Shown here: piece after piece, positions 1 to 8,480 of the stretch
Layout of the letters: the number at the start of each line of letters is the position of its first letter
How positions within the stretch are numbered: position 1 is the first letter of the stretch
Assembly: GCF_026870175.2 (NCBI RefSeq)
Contig: NZ_CP113977.2
Span: 1,488,001-1,552,000, forward strand
Length of the DNA: 64,000 nucleotides
Origin: Flavobacterium aestivum
Lineage (GTDB): Bacteria; Bacteroidota; Bacteroidia; Flavobacteriales; Flavobacteriaceae
Direction of reading: 5' to 3'
Notes under the pieces: generated by a model
What the model was told of the DNA's origin: nothing
Databases searched by the model: none
The model's input: the letters and a program-made list of their open reading frames with translations, nothing else
Translations under genes and position numbers: made by a program

Positions 1-203
1 AATATGTAGAATATTTTTTCATTTTTTTTTTAAAAATAATTTTCTGTCAGGACATTAGGGTTTTGTGATAAAATCAAAAATCTAAGACTTGTTTTACAGG
101 CTTTACTGTCTTAATAGCTCATTTTGAGAGGTTTTGGAATTCTAAGGGATAGATTTAGGAATAAGTTGATAGTAAGAGTCTCTTGTTATTATTATTTTAG
201 GTA

Positions 204-1439
204 CTAGAGCTTGATGATTCTTGTCATAATGCTATTTGTGGCACCTTTGTTTTTTTGTACAAAAGAGCTGCAAATTTGACCTTTATGATGTCTTGTTTCA
301 TTGTTCTGAATAAGGGTAGATAAAGCTTGCTCCAACTCTTTTTGATTGGATATCGAAATACAACCTCCTAATTGCACTAAACTAGTTGCTTCTTCGAAAT
401 GTGAGTAGTTTGAGCCTATAACTATGGGTACTCCAAAGGTGGCAGGTTCCAGAATATTGTGCACACCTGGGTTTCCGAAACCACCTCCCACATAAGCAAT
501 GTCCGCATAACTATAAATCTTGGTAAGAATGCCTATGGTGTCTATTATAAATACATTGTATTGGGATAAATCTTTACTTTCCTTTTCTGAAAATAAAACC
601 ACTTTTTTGCTGATGCTGTTCTTTAAGTTTTCAATTTGTTCTGCTTTTATGTTGTGCGGAGCAATGATAAACTTTACATCAAGAGTACAAGAATTGATGT
701 ATTCGATTAGTAAGGTTTCATCTTTAGGCCAAGAACTGCCAATTACTATGGTTGTGCTATTGTTTTTGAATTCAGCAATGAAATCTAATGTATTGTCTTT
801 TTCTAAGATTGCAACTACTCTATCAAATCGGGTATCACCAGAAATGGTAACATTGGTTTTGCCCAATTCGGTTATTAGTTTTTTTGAGTTTTCATTTTGT
901 ACAAAGAAATGAGTAAAAGTGTCCAGCGCTTTTCTGTAAAATCCACCATACCACTTAAAGAATAATTGTTTCTCTCTAAAAATTCCGGAAATTAAGTAAG
1001 TAGGGATGTTTTGTTTTTTTAGTTGATCCAGATAATTAATCCAAAATTCATATTTAATAAAGAAAACAAGATCCGGATGAACCAGTTTTAAAAAATGTTT
1101 GGCGTTTTTTGGAGTGTCCAGAGGTAGATAAACAGTCGCGTCAGTAACGGTGTTGTTTTTACGAACTTCATAACCCGATGGAGAAAAGAAGGTAACTATA
1201 ATTTTATGATTGGGATAGGTTTCTTTAATTTTTTCAATTACGGGTAAACCTTGTTCGTATTCGCCTAATGATGCTGCATGAAACCAAATGGTTTTATCTG
1301 TTGGTTGTATCTTTAGCTCCAAAGTCGAAAAAACATTTTTTCTGCCTTCTATAAAAAGCTTCATTTTGGGGCTAAAAAGAGCTACGATTTTCAGTATAAA
1401 TTGAGCAAGTAGTAAGGTTAAATTATAAAGAAAGTGCAT
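204..1439 (-). CDS. waaA: 3-deoxy-D-manno-octulosonic acid (Kdo) transferase
   Basis: Glycosyltransferase family 30 enzyme that moves Kdo from CMP-Kdo to the lipid A precursor at the cytoplasmic face of the inner membrane, an essential step of LPS core synthesis. The 411 residues match the usual family length. Visible: an N-terminal hydrophobic anchor (about 1-24), the acceptor-side motif HAASLGEYEQG (about 54-64, with Glu60 at the place of the catalytic base), and a C-terminal donor-binding segment with YVGGGFG and LEPATFGVPIVIG. ATG start at 1439. It is divergent from the aminotransferase and galE genes, so this end of the window holds surface-polysaccharide functions. Family assignment is firm; the number of Kdo residues added cannot be read from sequence. 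Confidence 0.95.
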   Translation of the reverse strand: MHFLYNLTLLLAQFILKIVALFSPKMKLFIEGRKNVFSTLELKIQPTDKTIWFHAASLGEYEQGLPVIEKIKETYPNHKIIVTFFSPSGYEVRKNNTVTDATVYLPLDTPKNAKHFLKLVHPDLVFFIKYEFWINYLDQLKKQNIPTYLISGIFREKQLFFKWYGGFYRKALDTFTHFFVQNENSKKLITELGKTNVTISGDTRFDRVVAILEKDNTLDFIAEFKNNSTTIVIGSSWPKDETLLIEYINSCTLDVKFIIAPHNIKAEQIENLKNSISKKVVLFSEKESKDLSQYNVFIIDTIGILTKIYSYADIAYVGGGFGNPGVHNILEPATFGVPIVIGSNYSHFEEATSLVQLGGCISISNQKELEQALSTLIQNNETRHHKGQICSSFVQKNKGATNSIMTRIIKL

Positions 1440-1587
1440 CAGTATTTTTTTTGTGCTAAATTACATTTTCTTTATATTATTTTCTTTCGAAAACAAATAT
1501 TTAAAATTTTGGGATCATCTCAAGAATTATCAGGATGTTTTTTTATTTCCTCAGAAGAAAAATCTTTTTTAATGTGGGTTTCATTGG

Positions 1588-1614
1588 TTTGAACTCATTA
1601 AATAACTATTTTTG
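1588..1614 (+). promoter_or_regulatory. Bacteroidota-type promoter upstream of the DegT aminotransferase
   Basis: TTTG at 1588-1591 and TATTTTTG (TAnnTTTG pattern) at 1607-1614. The 15-nt spacer is a little short for the usual arrangement. It leaves a leader of roughly 100 nt before the ATG at 1722. Pattern match only. Confidence 0.4.
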
Positions 1615-1721
1615 TACAGCTTTTTAAGAATGCTAAGATTATTTGATAGCCTACGTCTTAAAAATGTCTATACTTCGATTAATTGCCCTCGGTGAGATAT
1701 GGGGTGCTAAAAAAAGATTAC

Positions 1722-2852
1722 ATGAAAAAAATACAAATGGTTGACCTAAAAGGTCAATATGATAAAATTGCAGCAACTGTAAATGCTTCTATACAGGAAG
1801 TTTTGGATACCAATACTTATATTAACGGACCTCAGGTTCATTCATTTCAAAAATCATTAGAGACATATCTAGATGTTAAGCATGTTATTCCGTGTGCAAA
1901 TGGTACAGATGCTTTGCAAATTGCCATGATGGGGCTTGGGTTAAAACCCGGAGATGAGGTAATCACAGCCGATTTTACTTTTGCAGCTACTGTTGAGGTG
2001 ATTGCTTTATTACAGTTAACACCAGTTTTAGTTGATGTTGATATGGAAAATATGAATATTTCTATCGATGCAATTAAAAAAGCAATAACTCCAAAAACAA
2101 AAGCAATTGTTCCGGTACATTTGTTTGGTCGTGCTGCCAATATGGAGGAAATTATGGCTATTGCCAAAGAGCATAATCTTTTTGTAATTGAGGATAATGC
2201 TCAAGCTATTGGAGCTAATTGCGCATTCTCTGATGGAACTAAAAAGAAAGCAGGTACAATAGGTCATGTGTCTTCTACTTCTTTCTTCCCATCAAAAAAC
2301 TTGGGATGTTATGGTGATGGTGGAGCAATTTTTACCAATGATGATGCTTTGGCTCATATTATTAGAGGTATCGTTAATCACGGGATGTACGAGCGTTACC
2401 ATCATGATGTAGTAGGAGTGAATTCTCGATTAGATAGTGTTCAGGCAGCAGTTTTAAACGCGAAGCTACCTTTGTTAGATCAATACAATGCGGCACGTCG
2501 TGAAGCAGCAGGAAAATACAATGCAGCTCTTTCTGGACATTCTAATATAATAGTTCCGGAATTTGATTCAAAAGGAGATGATCACGTTTTTCATCAGTAT
2601 ACTTTGAGAATCATCAATGCTGATCGAAATGGATTGATGCAACATTTATTGGATAAAGGAATTCCATGTGCTATTTACTATCCGATTCCATTGCATTTAC
2701 AAAAAGCGTATTTGGATGTTCGTTATAAAGAGGAAGATTTCCCGGTTACGAATCAGTTAGTTCAAGAAGTGCTTTCTTTACCAATGCATACCGAATTAGA
2801 TGATGAGCAAATTAAATTTATAACGGATAGCGTTTTAGAGTATTTAAAATGA
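1722..2852 (+). CDS. DegT/DnrJ/EryC1/StrS family sugar aminotransferase
   Basis: PLP-dependent aminotransferase of the sugar-nucleotide type, which converts a keto-sugar nucleotide to an amino sugar for surface glycans. Visible: the N-terminal MVDLKGQYDKI segment, IPCANGTDAL cofactor-phosphate loop, VIEDNAQAIGA with the Asp that contacts the PLP ring nitrogen, and SFFPSKNLGCYGDGGA with the Schiff-base lysine at about residue 192. I chose the ATG at 1722 because family members begin at this MKKIQMVDL; an in-frame TTG at 1683 would add 13 residues with no family match. It lies just ahead of galE on the same strand. The exact sugar substrate is unknown. Confidence 0.92.
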   Translation: MKKIQMVDLKGQYDKIAATVNASIQEVLDTNTYINGPQVHSFQKSLETYLDVKHVIPCANGTDALQIAMMGLGLKPGDEVITADFTFAATVEVIALLQLTPVLVDVDMENMNISIDAIKKAITPKTKAIVPVHLFGRAANMEEIMAIAKEHNLFVIEDNAQAIGANCAFSDGTKKKAGTIGHVSSTSFFPSKNLGCYGDGGAIFTNDDALAHIIRGIVNHGMYERYHHDVVGVNSRLDSVQAAVLNAKLPLLDQYNAARREAAGKYNAALSGHSNIIVPEFDSKGDDHVFHQYTLRIINADRNGLMQHLLDKGIPCAIYYPIPLHLQKAYLDVRYKEEDFPVTNQLVQEVLSLPMHTELDDEQIKFITDSVLEYLK

Positions 2853-2858
2853 TTCCCA

Positions 2859-2886
2859 TAGAGGCGCGATTTTCGCGTCTTTTTTA
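2859..2886 (+). terminator. hairpin terminator after the DegT aminotransferase
   Basis: An 8-bp GC-rich stem (AGGCGCGA with TCGCGTCT, one G.T pair) followed by a T run, starting a few bases after the stop codon. A second hairpin with the related arms GAGACGC and CGCGTCT lies at about 2914-2936, before galE. Confidence 0.7.
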
Positions 2887-2953
2887 TGAAATAGAAATTC
2901 ACATATTAATTAAAGAGACGCTATGAATCGCGTCTGTACCAAAAAAAAGAAAT

Positions 2954-3967
2954 ATGAAAATACTAGTTACAGGAGGTTTAGGTTTTATCGGTTCTCATAC
3001 CGTTGTAGAATTACAAAATGAAGGCTTTGAAGTGGTTATTATTGATGACCTTTCTAATTCATCAGAAGAGGTTTTGAAAGGTATTGTTGCGATTACTGGC
3101 AAAACACCAATTTTTGAAAAATTAGATTTAAGAGAAAAAGAGTTAGTTCGTAATTTCTTCAAAAAGCATAATGATGTTTCGGGAGTTATTCACTTCGCGG
3201 CATCTAAAGCAGTTGGAGAAAGCGTTGGGAACCCATTATTGTATTATGAAAACAATATCACTTCTTTGATTTATCTTTTGCAAGAGCTTTCTAAACAAGA
3301 TAAAGCCAACTTCATTTTTAGTTCTTCATGTACGGTTTACGGACAAGCAGAAGAAATGCCAATTACAGAAGACGCTCCTGTACAAAAACCAATGTCGCCT
3401 TATGGAAACACCAAAAAAGTTGGGGAAGAAATTATTAGTGATGTGGCCAAAGTAACTAGTGTTAATGCTATTTTATTGCGTTACTTTAACCCAGTTGGAG
3501 CACATCCATCTGCAGAAATTGGAGAATTGCCAATAGGCGTTCCTCAAAATTTAGTGCCATTTATTACCCAAACAGGCTCTGGAGTACGTCAGGAATTATC
3601 AGTGTTTGGAGATGATTATCCTACACCAGACGGAACTTGTATCCGTGATTATATACATGTGGTAGATTTGGCAAAAGCTCACGTGATTGCATTACAACGT
3701 TTATTAAACGGAAAAAACCTTGAAAAAATAGAAATATTCAATTTAGGAACAGGAACAGGAAGTTCTGTATTAGAAGTGATACATAGTTTCGAAAAAGTGA
3801 GCGATAAAAAACTACCTTATAAAATTGTTCCTCGTAGAGAAGGTGACATTACCGAAGCATATGCCAATACAGATAAAGCAAATGATGTATTGGGCTGGAA
3901 AGCAGAATCTACCTTAGATGAAGCCATGGCCAGTGCTTGGAAATGGGAAGAGAAGATTCGTTCGTAA
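2954..3967 (+). CDS. galE: UDP-glucose 4-epimerase
   Basis: Extended short-chain dehydrogenase that interconverts UDP-glucose and UDP-galactose with bound NAD. The 337 residues match bacterial GalE (about 338). Visible: the Rossmann motif GGLGFIGSH (7-15), the Ser cluster FSSSCTVYG (about 122-130), and the catalytic YxxxK pair Tyr150/Lys154 in SPYGNTKK, followed by RYFNPVGAHPS. It follows the DegT gene with a terminator between them, so it is probably transcribed separately but shares the sugar-nucleotide theme. It has its own strong terminator. Confidence 0.96.
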   Translation: MKILVTGGLGFIGSHTVVELQNEGFEVVIIDDLSNSSEEVLKGIVAITGKTPIFEKLDLREKELVRNFFKKHNDVSGVIHFAASKAVGESVGNPLLYYENNITSLIYLLQELSKQDKANFIFSSSCTVYGQAEEMPITEDAPVQKPMSPYGNTKKVGEEIISDVAKVTSVNAILLRYFNPVGAHPSAEIGELPIGVPQNLVPFITQTGSGVRQELSVFGDDYPTPDGTCIRDYIHVVDLAKAHVIALQRLLNGKNLEKIEIFNLGTGTGSSVLEVIHSFEKVSDKKLPYKIVPRREGDITEAYANTDKANDVLGWKAESTLDEAMASAWKWEEKIRS

Positions 3968-3996
3968 AGAAGCTTTACAGAATATTTTGAAACCGA

Positions 3997-4033
3997 TAAA
4001 AACCTAACTATCAATTGATAGTTAGGTTTTTTT
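3997..4033 (+). terminator. rho-independent terminator after galE
   Basis: AAAACCTAACTATC and GATAGTTAGGTTTTTTT form a long stem with a 4-base loop and a T run, 30 nt after the galE stop. Confidence 0.85.
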
Positions 4034-4116
4034 ATAAAATTTAAATAACAGATACTTAACTCAGCGCTAACGCCAATTAAGGGGGAATTGAATTTATTTG
4101 TTAAAAATATAAATTT

Positions 4117-5316
4117 ATGACCTCAATTCATGTTTTAAAAAGCGCAATTCTTTTGAGTGGCGCAATGTTGTTATTGTCCTGCAATAAGGACGATCAAAAT
4201 GATTCAGATCAAAATGCCAAGTATCCTACTTTAACAGGAGCAAACCCTATTGTAGTTGCCCATCGTGGTGCATCGGGTTATTTGCCGGAGCATACGATAG
4301 AAGGGTATACCAAAGCGATTGATATGGGAGCCGATTTTATCGAGCCTGATTTGGTAATGACAAAAGACGGTCAATTGGTGGTGCGTCATGAACCAATGCT
4401 GTCCGGAACAACAAACGTAGCTGACATTCCTGCTTTTGCGTCCAAAAAAACGACTAGAAATATTGATGGAGCAATGGTAACGGATTGGTTTGTTTGCGAC
4501 TTTACTTTGGTAGAGATTAAAAAATTAAAAGCGAAACAAGCTTTTGCAGAACGTTCACAACAATATAATAACCTATACTCAATCCCTACATTTGAGGAAG
4601 TTGTTGCTTTGGCAAAACAAAGATCAGCACAAACTGGGCGAGTTATAGGGATTTATCCAGAAACAAAGCACCCCTCTTTTCACGAAGCGCTAAACCTAAA
4701 AATCACGGATAAACTGTTAGAAGTTTTGACTGCCGAAGGTTGGAATGACGCTTCATCTCCAGTTTATGTTCAGTCGTTTGAGGTTTCTAATTTGCAATAC
4801 ATCAGAAGTAAATCGACTGTGAAAATCATTCAATTGTTAAGCTGTTATGATGTGACTCTAAACGGGGATTTAGTTTTTACGGTTCCAGCTGGTGAAATTA
4901 TTTCTGACGGAAAACCATATGATTGGTATCTAAAAGGAGATACCAGAGATTATGGTTTTTTTAGAACGCAAGCCGGTTTAGATTTTGTTAAAACCTATGC
5001 CAACGGTATTGGCCCATGGAAACCTTTTATTATTTCGTATAAAGGGACAGATGCCAATAATGATGGCAAAGCCGATGATATAAATGCAGACGGTAAAGTT
5101 GATGATTCTGATAAAGAAGCGCTGCCTCCAAGCACATTAATTTCGGATGCGCATAAAAAAGGTTTGCAAGTGCATGCTTATACATTTAGAAATGAAGGGC
5201 GTCGCTTATTGCACAACTATTATAACAATCCAATTTTAGAATACCAGGCTTTCTATAAATTAGGATTGGATGGCTTGTTTTCTGATTTTACAGATATGGC
5301 TATTCAGGCAAGATAA
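4117..5316 (+). CDS. glpQ: glycerophosphodiester phosphodiesterase, lipoprotein
   Basis: Exported GlpQ-type enzyme that hydrolyses glycerophosphodiesters to glycerol-3-phosphate and an alcohol. Visible: a lipoprotein signal (hydrophobic stretch ending LLLLSC, Cys22), the N-terminal catalytic motif VAHRGASGYLPEHT with the metal/catalytic His and Glu residues, IEPDLVMTKDGQLVVRHEP, and the C-terminal LGLDGLFSDFTD. At about residues 310-338 there is an acidic insertion with repeated DxNxDGxxDD patterns resembling calcium-binding dockerin or EF-hand loops, which ordinary GlpQ proteins do not carry as far as I know. The lipobox suggests anchoring to the outer or inner membrane facing the periplasm or surface. 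Family call is secure; calcium binding by the insert is inference. Confidence 0.93.
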   Translation: MTSIHVLKSAILLSGAMLLLSCNKDDQNDSDQNAKYPTLTGANPIVVAHRGASGYLPEHTIEGYTKAIDMGADFIEPDLVMTKDGQLVVRHEPMLSGTTNVADIPAFASKKTTRNIDGAMVTDWFVCDFTLVEIKKLKAKQAFAERSQQYNNLYSIPTFEEVVALAKQRSAQTGRVIGIYPETKHPSFHEALNLKITDKLLEVLTAEGWNDASSPVYVQSFEVSNLQYIRSKSTVKIIQLLSCYDVTLNGDLVFTVPAGEIISDGKPYDWYLKGDTRDYGFFRTQAGLDFVKTYANGIGPWKPFIISYKGTDANNDGKADDINADGKVDDSDKEALPPSTLISDAHKKGLQVHAYTFRNEGRRLLHNYYNNPILEYQAFYKLGLDGLFSDFTDMAIQAR

Positions 5317-5335
5317 TTAATTACATTTAGTGTGT

Positions 5336-5374
5336 AAACCCCAAACGATTGTAATGATTGTTTGGGGTTTTTTG
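5336..5374 (+). terminator. terminator after glpQ
   Basis: AACCCCAAACGATT pairs with GATTGTTTGGGGTTTTTT (stem of about 9 perfect pairs plus flanks, T run). Confidence 0.8.
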
Positions 5375-5404
5375 TTTCAAGTAGTTAAATGTGAAAAGGT
5401 TAAA

Positions 5405-5441
5405 TAAAAAAATCCTCATAAACATAAGTTTATGAGGATTC
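5405..5441 (-). terminator. hairpin terminator downstream of the small lipoprotein gene
   Basis: AATCCTCATAAAC and GTTTATGAGGATT are perfect complements around a 5-base loop (ATAA side), with an A run at the left that becomes a T run on the minus strand. It is closely related to the hairpin at 5858-5891. Confidence 0.8.
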
Positions 5442-5470
5442 TATAGTATTGTGATTTCTATTCGGCTTTT

Positions 5471-5725
5471 TTATTTTTTCTTAGCATTCTCTTTAACCTC
5501 TTTTGCAGTTTCTTCTACTTTTGCAGCGCCGGTTTCAACAGCTTTATTAACTTTAGATTTTGCAGTATCAACAGCGGTCTCTACTTTATGTACAGTAGTA
5601 TCTGCGGTTTCTTTTACTTCTTCTTTAACAGCACCTGCGGCTTCTTCTACTTTATCCTGTGTTTTCTCTTTACAAGAAGTTAGTAAAGCGATAGCTAATG
5701 TTAAGCTTAATAGTACTTTTTTCAT
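5471..5725 (-). CDS. small charged, helical lipoprotein
   Basis: 84 residues with a lipoprotein signal peptide (MKKVLLSLTLAIALLTSC, lipid-anchored Cys18). The mature part is almost only Lys, Glu, Ala, Val and Thr in repeated EEAAGAVKEEV / AVDTAKSKVNKAVETG patterns with an 11-residue-like spacing, as in apolipoprotein-like amphipathic helices. Such proteins are usually annotated as hypothetical or YtxH-like envelope lipoproteins. The opposite-strand open frame over the same bases is a shadow caused by the biased composition. Function unknown; an envelope-stress or membrane-lining role is only a guess. Confidence 0.8.
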   Translation of the reverse strand: MKKVLLSLTLAIALLTSCKEKTQDKVEEAAGAVKEEVKETADTTVHKVETAVDTAKSKVNKAVETGAAKVEETAKEVKENAKKK

Positions 5726-5857
5726 GTTATAGTTTTTTTGAATTAATAATTAGATGAATTAACTTCCTAAAGATAAAACTTTTTCTATATAAAAATATGA
5801 CAAATGTATAATTTCTTAGAAAAAATGAAATTCAAAACTTTGTTTTACAGTGAGATA

Positions 5858-5891
5858 TAAAAAATCCCCACGAACATCAGTTCGTGAGGAT
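5858..5891 (-). terminator. hairpin terminator downstream of fabD
   Basis: AAAATCCCCACGAAC and GTTCGTGAGGATT form a stem around a short loop; on the minus strand it ends in a T run. Stem sequence differs from the hairpin at 5405-5441 by paired changes. Confidence 0.75.
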
Positions 5892-5949
5892 TCTATAGTA
5901 TTGATTTGCTATAGCTGCAGTCTAAAATCTGCAACCTGCTATCTAAAAA

Positions 5950-6822
5950 TTAAACATTCGCTGTTGCAGCTTCTTTGTTAATTTTTCCAATTAAACCAGT
6001 CAATACTTTTCCAGGACCTACTTCAGTAAACAAAGTAGCGCCATCGGAGATCATTTGTTGTACAGATTGTGTCCAACGTACAGGAGCAGTCAACTGGATG
6101 ATTAAGTTTTTCTTAATTTCATTAGCGTCAGATACTGCGTTTGCCGTTACGTTTTGATACACAGGACAAATAGGAGTAGAGAACGTAGTCGCTTCAATGG
6201 CAGCAGCAAGTTCTTCTCTTGCAGGTTCCATCATTGGTGAGTGAAATGCTCCTCCAACAGGTAATAATAAGGCACGTTTAGCACCAGCAGTTTTCATTGC
6301 TTCGCAAGCTTTTTCTACAGCAGTAGTTTCTCCGGAAATTACTAATTGTCCAGGACAGTTGTAGTTAGCAGCCACCACAACACCGTCAATAGATGCACAA
6401 ACTTCTTCAACGATATTGTCAGCCAATCCTAAAACGGCAGCCATTGTAGAAGGTGTTATTTCGCAAGCTTTTTGCATTGCCAAAGCTCTTTGTGAAACTA
6501 ATTTTAATCCGTCTTCAAAAGACAAAACGCCATTGGCTACCAATGCTGAGAATTCTCCCAAAGAGTGACCTGCTACCATTTCTGGTTTGAAATCCTCTAA
6601 AGTTTTAGCCAAAATAACCGAGTGTAAAAATACTGCAGGTTGTGTTACTTTGGTTTCTTTCAATTGTTCAGCAGTCCCTTCAAACATGATGTCTGTAATG
6701 CGGAAACCTAAAATTTCATTTGCTTTTTCGAATAATTCCTTTGCTAATGGGGAGTTTTCATATAGGTCTTTACCCATTCCTGTGAATTGTGCTCCTTGAC
6801 CTGGAAATACGTATGCTTTCAT
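5950..6822 (-). CDS. fabD: malonyl-CoA:ACP transacylase
   Basis: Transfers malonyl groups from CoA to acyl carrier protein for fatty-acid elongation, in the cytoplasm. Visible from the chosen start: MKAYVFPGQGAQFTGMG at the N-terminus, the nucleophile elbow AGHSLGEFSAL with Ser at residue 87, and GGAFHSPMMEPA with the catalytic His. Length 290 residues is typical (about 290-310). The open frame reaches 6873, but the ATG at 6822 starts the conserved MKAYVFPGQG directly, so I use it. It stands alone with its own terminator and is not next to other fab genes. Confidence 0.95.
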   Translation of the reverse strand: MKAYVFPGQGAQFTGMGKDLYENSPLAKELFEKANEILGFRITDIMFEGTAEQLKETKVTQPAVFLHSVILAKTLEDFKPEMVAGHSLGEFSALVANGVLSFEDGLKLVSQRALAMQKACEITPSTMAAVLGLADNIVEEVCASIDGVVVAANYNCPGQLVISGETTAVEKACEAMKTAGAKRALLLPVGGAFHSPMMEPAREELAAAIEATTFSTPICPVYQNVTANAVSDANEIKKNLIIQLTAPVRWTQSVQQMISDGATLFTEVGPGKVLTGLIGKINKEAATANV

Positions 6823-7282
6823 ATTTTTTTGTTTACTAGTTATAAGGTTCAGATTTTTATAAGTGAAAACCAAAAATCGACAGCAAAAATACTATTTTTT
6901 TTAGGAGCAGCAATTTTTTGCACCTTAAGAAGATTTCTCCTGCTGTCATTCCAATTCCCAATTTAGAAAAACTACGGCAAAAAAGCCTTGCTTTTCTAAA
7001 TCGGGAGATTTTCCCTTCCATCAGGGCTAAAGAAAGATCTGTTATTTATATAAGAAGAGAGAAAGAATGTGTGATTTTTTACCGCAAATTTATAAAGGTG
7101 TTATTATGCTGTCATTTATAAGTAGAATTAATGCAAATGAATTTGGATAAAAATATACGTTTCGATTTAAAAAAATAGTTTGCGAATTTGCGGTTATTTT
7201 AAAGTCATTTGTTTTCACATTATAATAAAATCGAAAACAAATTTTTTCTACTTTGCAGTTGCTAATTTGAATTGTACGAAAA
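6823..7282. other. intergenic region between fabD and maa with a hairpin repeat
   Basis: 460 bases with the divergent promoters of fabD and maa and one clear structure: CCCAATTTAGAAAA (6957-6970) pairs with TTTTCTAAATCGGG (6992-7005), one mismatch, around a 21-base loop. A 67-codon open frame at 6918-7121 runs straight through this hairpin and has no recognisable protein features, so I do not call it a gene. Confidence 0.6.
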
Positions 7283-7840
7283 ATGACTGAAAAAGAAAAA
7301 ATGCTTTTGGGCGAACCTTATTTTTGCAATGATAAACAACTTGTAGAAGAGCGAACGAAAGCCAAAAAGTTATTGCATAAATTGAATGTTACCGAATATT
7401 TGATGAATGGAAGATCCCGTGCCATTCTGCGGGAGTTAATGCCCAATTCTCATAAACGATTGTATATAGAACCGCCGTTTCATTGTGACTATGGATACAA
7501 TATTCATTCTGGAGAGAATGTTTATTTCAATGTTAATTGTGTGGTTTTAGACACGATGAAAGTGACCATAGGAAACAATGTTTTCTTTGCGCCGGGAGTA
7601 CATGTTTACACGGCAACCCATCCGCTTAATGCCATCGAAAGAAGAACTGTCGAAAGTTCAAAACCTGTATCGATTGGAGATGATTGTTGGATAGGGGGGA
7701 ACTCAGTAATTTGCCCAGGAGTTACTATTGGTGCAGGCTGTGTAATTGGTGCCGGATCTGTTGTGACTAAAGATATTCCCGAAAATTCTTTAGCAGTGGG
7801 TAATCCTGCTAAAGTGATTCGGAAATTAAATGAGGGTTAA
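7283..7840 (+). CDS. maa: sugar O-acetyltransferase (maltose/galactoside acetyltransferase family)
   Basis: Left-handed beta-helix acetyltransferase that moves acetyl from acetyl-CoA to a sugar hydroxyl. The 185 residues match Maa/LacA. Visible: the N-terminal Mac domain (MTEKEKMLLGEPYFCND, then LVEERTKAKKLLHKLN, about 1-60), the catalytic-region motif HVYTATHPLNAIERR (His about 111), and hexapeptide repeats IGDDCWIGGNSVICPGVTIGAG up to the C-terminal GNPAKVIRKL. The physiological acceptor is not known for most members. Its stop codon overlaps the end of the convergent yjdI-like gene by 4 bases. Confidence 0.93.
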   Translation: MTEKEKMLLGEPYFCNDKQLVEERTKAKKLLHKLNVTEYLMNGRSRAILRELMPNSHKRLYIEPPFHCDYGYNIHSGENVYFNVNCVVLDTMKVTIGNNVFFAPGVHVYTATHPLNAIERRTVESSKPVSIGDDCWIGGNSVICPGVTIGAGCVIGAGSVVTKDIPENSLAVGNPAKVIRKLNEG

Positions 7841-8067
7841 TCTTTTTTGTTCAGGTAAAAGGTCAAAGCGCCCGATGGGCATTTATTGACAGTTTCTATG
7901 ATTTTTTCTGTAGTTGAATTTTCGGGTGTAATCCATGGTTGTTCTTTCGGTTTAAAAACGTCTGGATTATTACGCACACAATTTCCGGAATGAATGCATT
8001 TTCCGGATTGCCATACAATGGTAACTTCACCATTGGTATATTCTTTTTTGATGTTTTTTGGGTCCAT
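7837..8067 (-). CDS. yjdI: YjdI-like divergent 4Fe-4S mono-cluster protein
   Basis: 76-residue member of the Fer4_19 family. Visible: an N-terminal beta strand (EVTIVWQSGKC), then Cys24-x5-Cys30 in KCIHSGNCV, the conserved NPDVFKP and PWITPE segments, and a C-terminal NKCPSGALTF. The cysteines would hold a single iron-sulfur cluster, though ligand spacing is unlike normal ferredoxins. It is the last gene of a three-gene minus-strand operon (GNAT, OsmC, this). In Escherichia coli the same family (yjdI) sits next to a small GNAT gene (yjdJ), so the pairing is conserved across phyla. Biological role unknown. Confidence 0.9.
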   Translation of the reverse strand: MDPKNIKKEYTNGEVTIVWQSGKCIHSGNCVRNNPDVFKPKEQPWITPENSTTEKIIETVNKCPSGALTFYLNKKD

Positions 8068-8069
8068 GG

Positions 8070-8480
8070 CTAAAGTGATGTGTTAATGGTTATATTTCCT
8101 TTAAGTAATTTTGAAATCGGACATTTATCAGCAATAATTAATAGTCGATCTTTTTGCTCGACACTAACTTCTTCTGAAAATGTGATGTTTCTTTTAATGG
8201 TTGTTGTCAGTTCGCCGTCTAAAGTTTCCTGATATAAATTTAGTGAAATATTTATTTCTGGAATTGCCCATTCTTTTCTATCTATGTACATTCTCAGGGT
8301 AGAAAGAGTACAGCCTGCCAAAGAAGCCAGTAAAGTCGAAAAAGGATCCATCCCTAAATCTTTTCCTCCAGTATTTTCGGGTTCATCCATAAGGAATTGC
8401 CCTTTTCTCCAAGTGATGTTGCATAAGTACTTTTGAGTGCCTATATGACCAAGTATGTCATTTTCGAAAAGATTTTCCAT
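8070..8480 (-). CDS. OsmC/Ohr family protein
   Basis: 136 residues. OsmC-family proteins are dimeric thiol peroxidases that reduce organic hydroperoxides, using two cysteines. Visible: LLASLAGCTLSTLRMYIDRK carries the first family cysteine (about 57), and KCPISKLLKG holds the second (about 117). The pattern GCT...CPISK fits the YhfA-like OsmC group. The start overlaps the GNAT stop by one base, and the stop is 2 bases before yjdI, so the three are surely cotranscribed. The linkage suggests a small redox or stress module. Substrate unknown. Confidence 0.9.
   Translation of the reverse strand: MENLFENDILGHIGTQKYLCNITWRKGQFLMDEPENTGGKDLGMDPFSTLLASLAGCTLSTLRMYIDRKEWAIPEINISLNLYQETLDGELTTTIKRNITFSEEVSVEQKDRLLIIADKCPISKLLKGNITINTSL

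Noticed and set aside
5451..5732. 93-codon plus-strand frame opposite the small lipoprotein
   Set aside because: Shadow of the strongly biased Lys/Glu/Ala composition; the minus frame has a clear lipoprotein signal.
6918..7121. 67-codon open frame before maa
   Set aside because: Runs through a palindromic repeat and shows no conserved protein features, so it is likely a chance frame.
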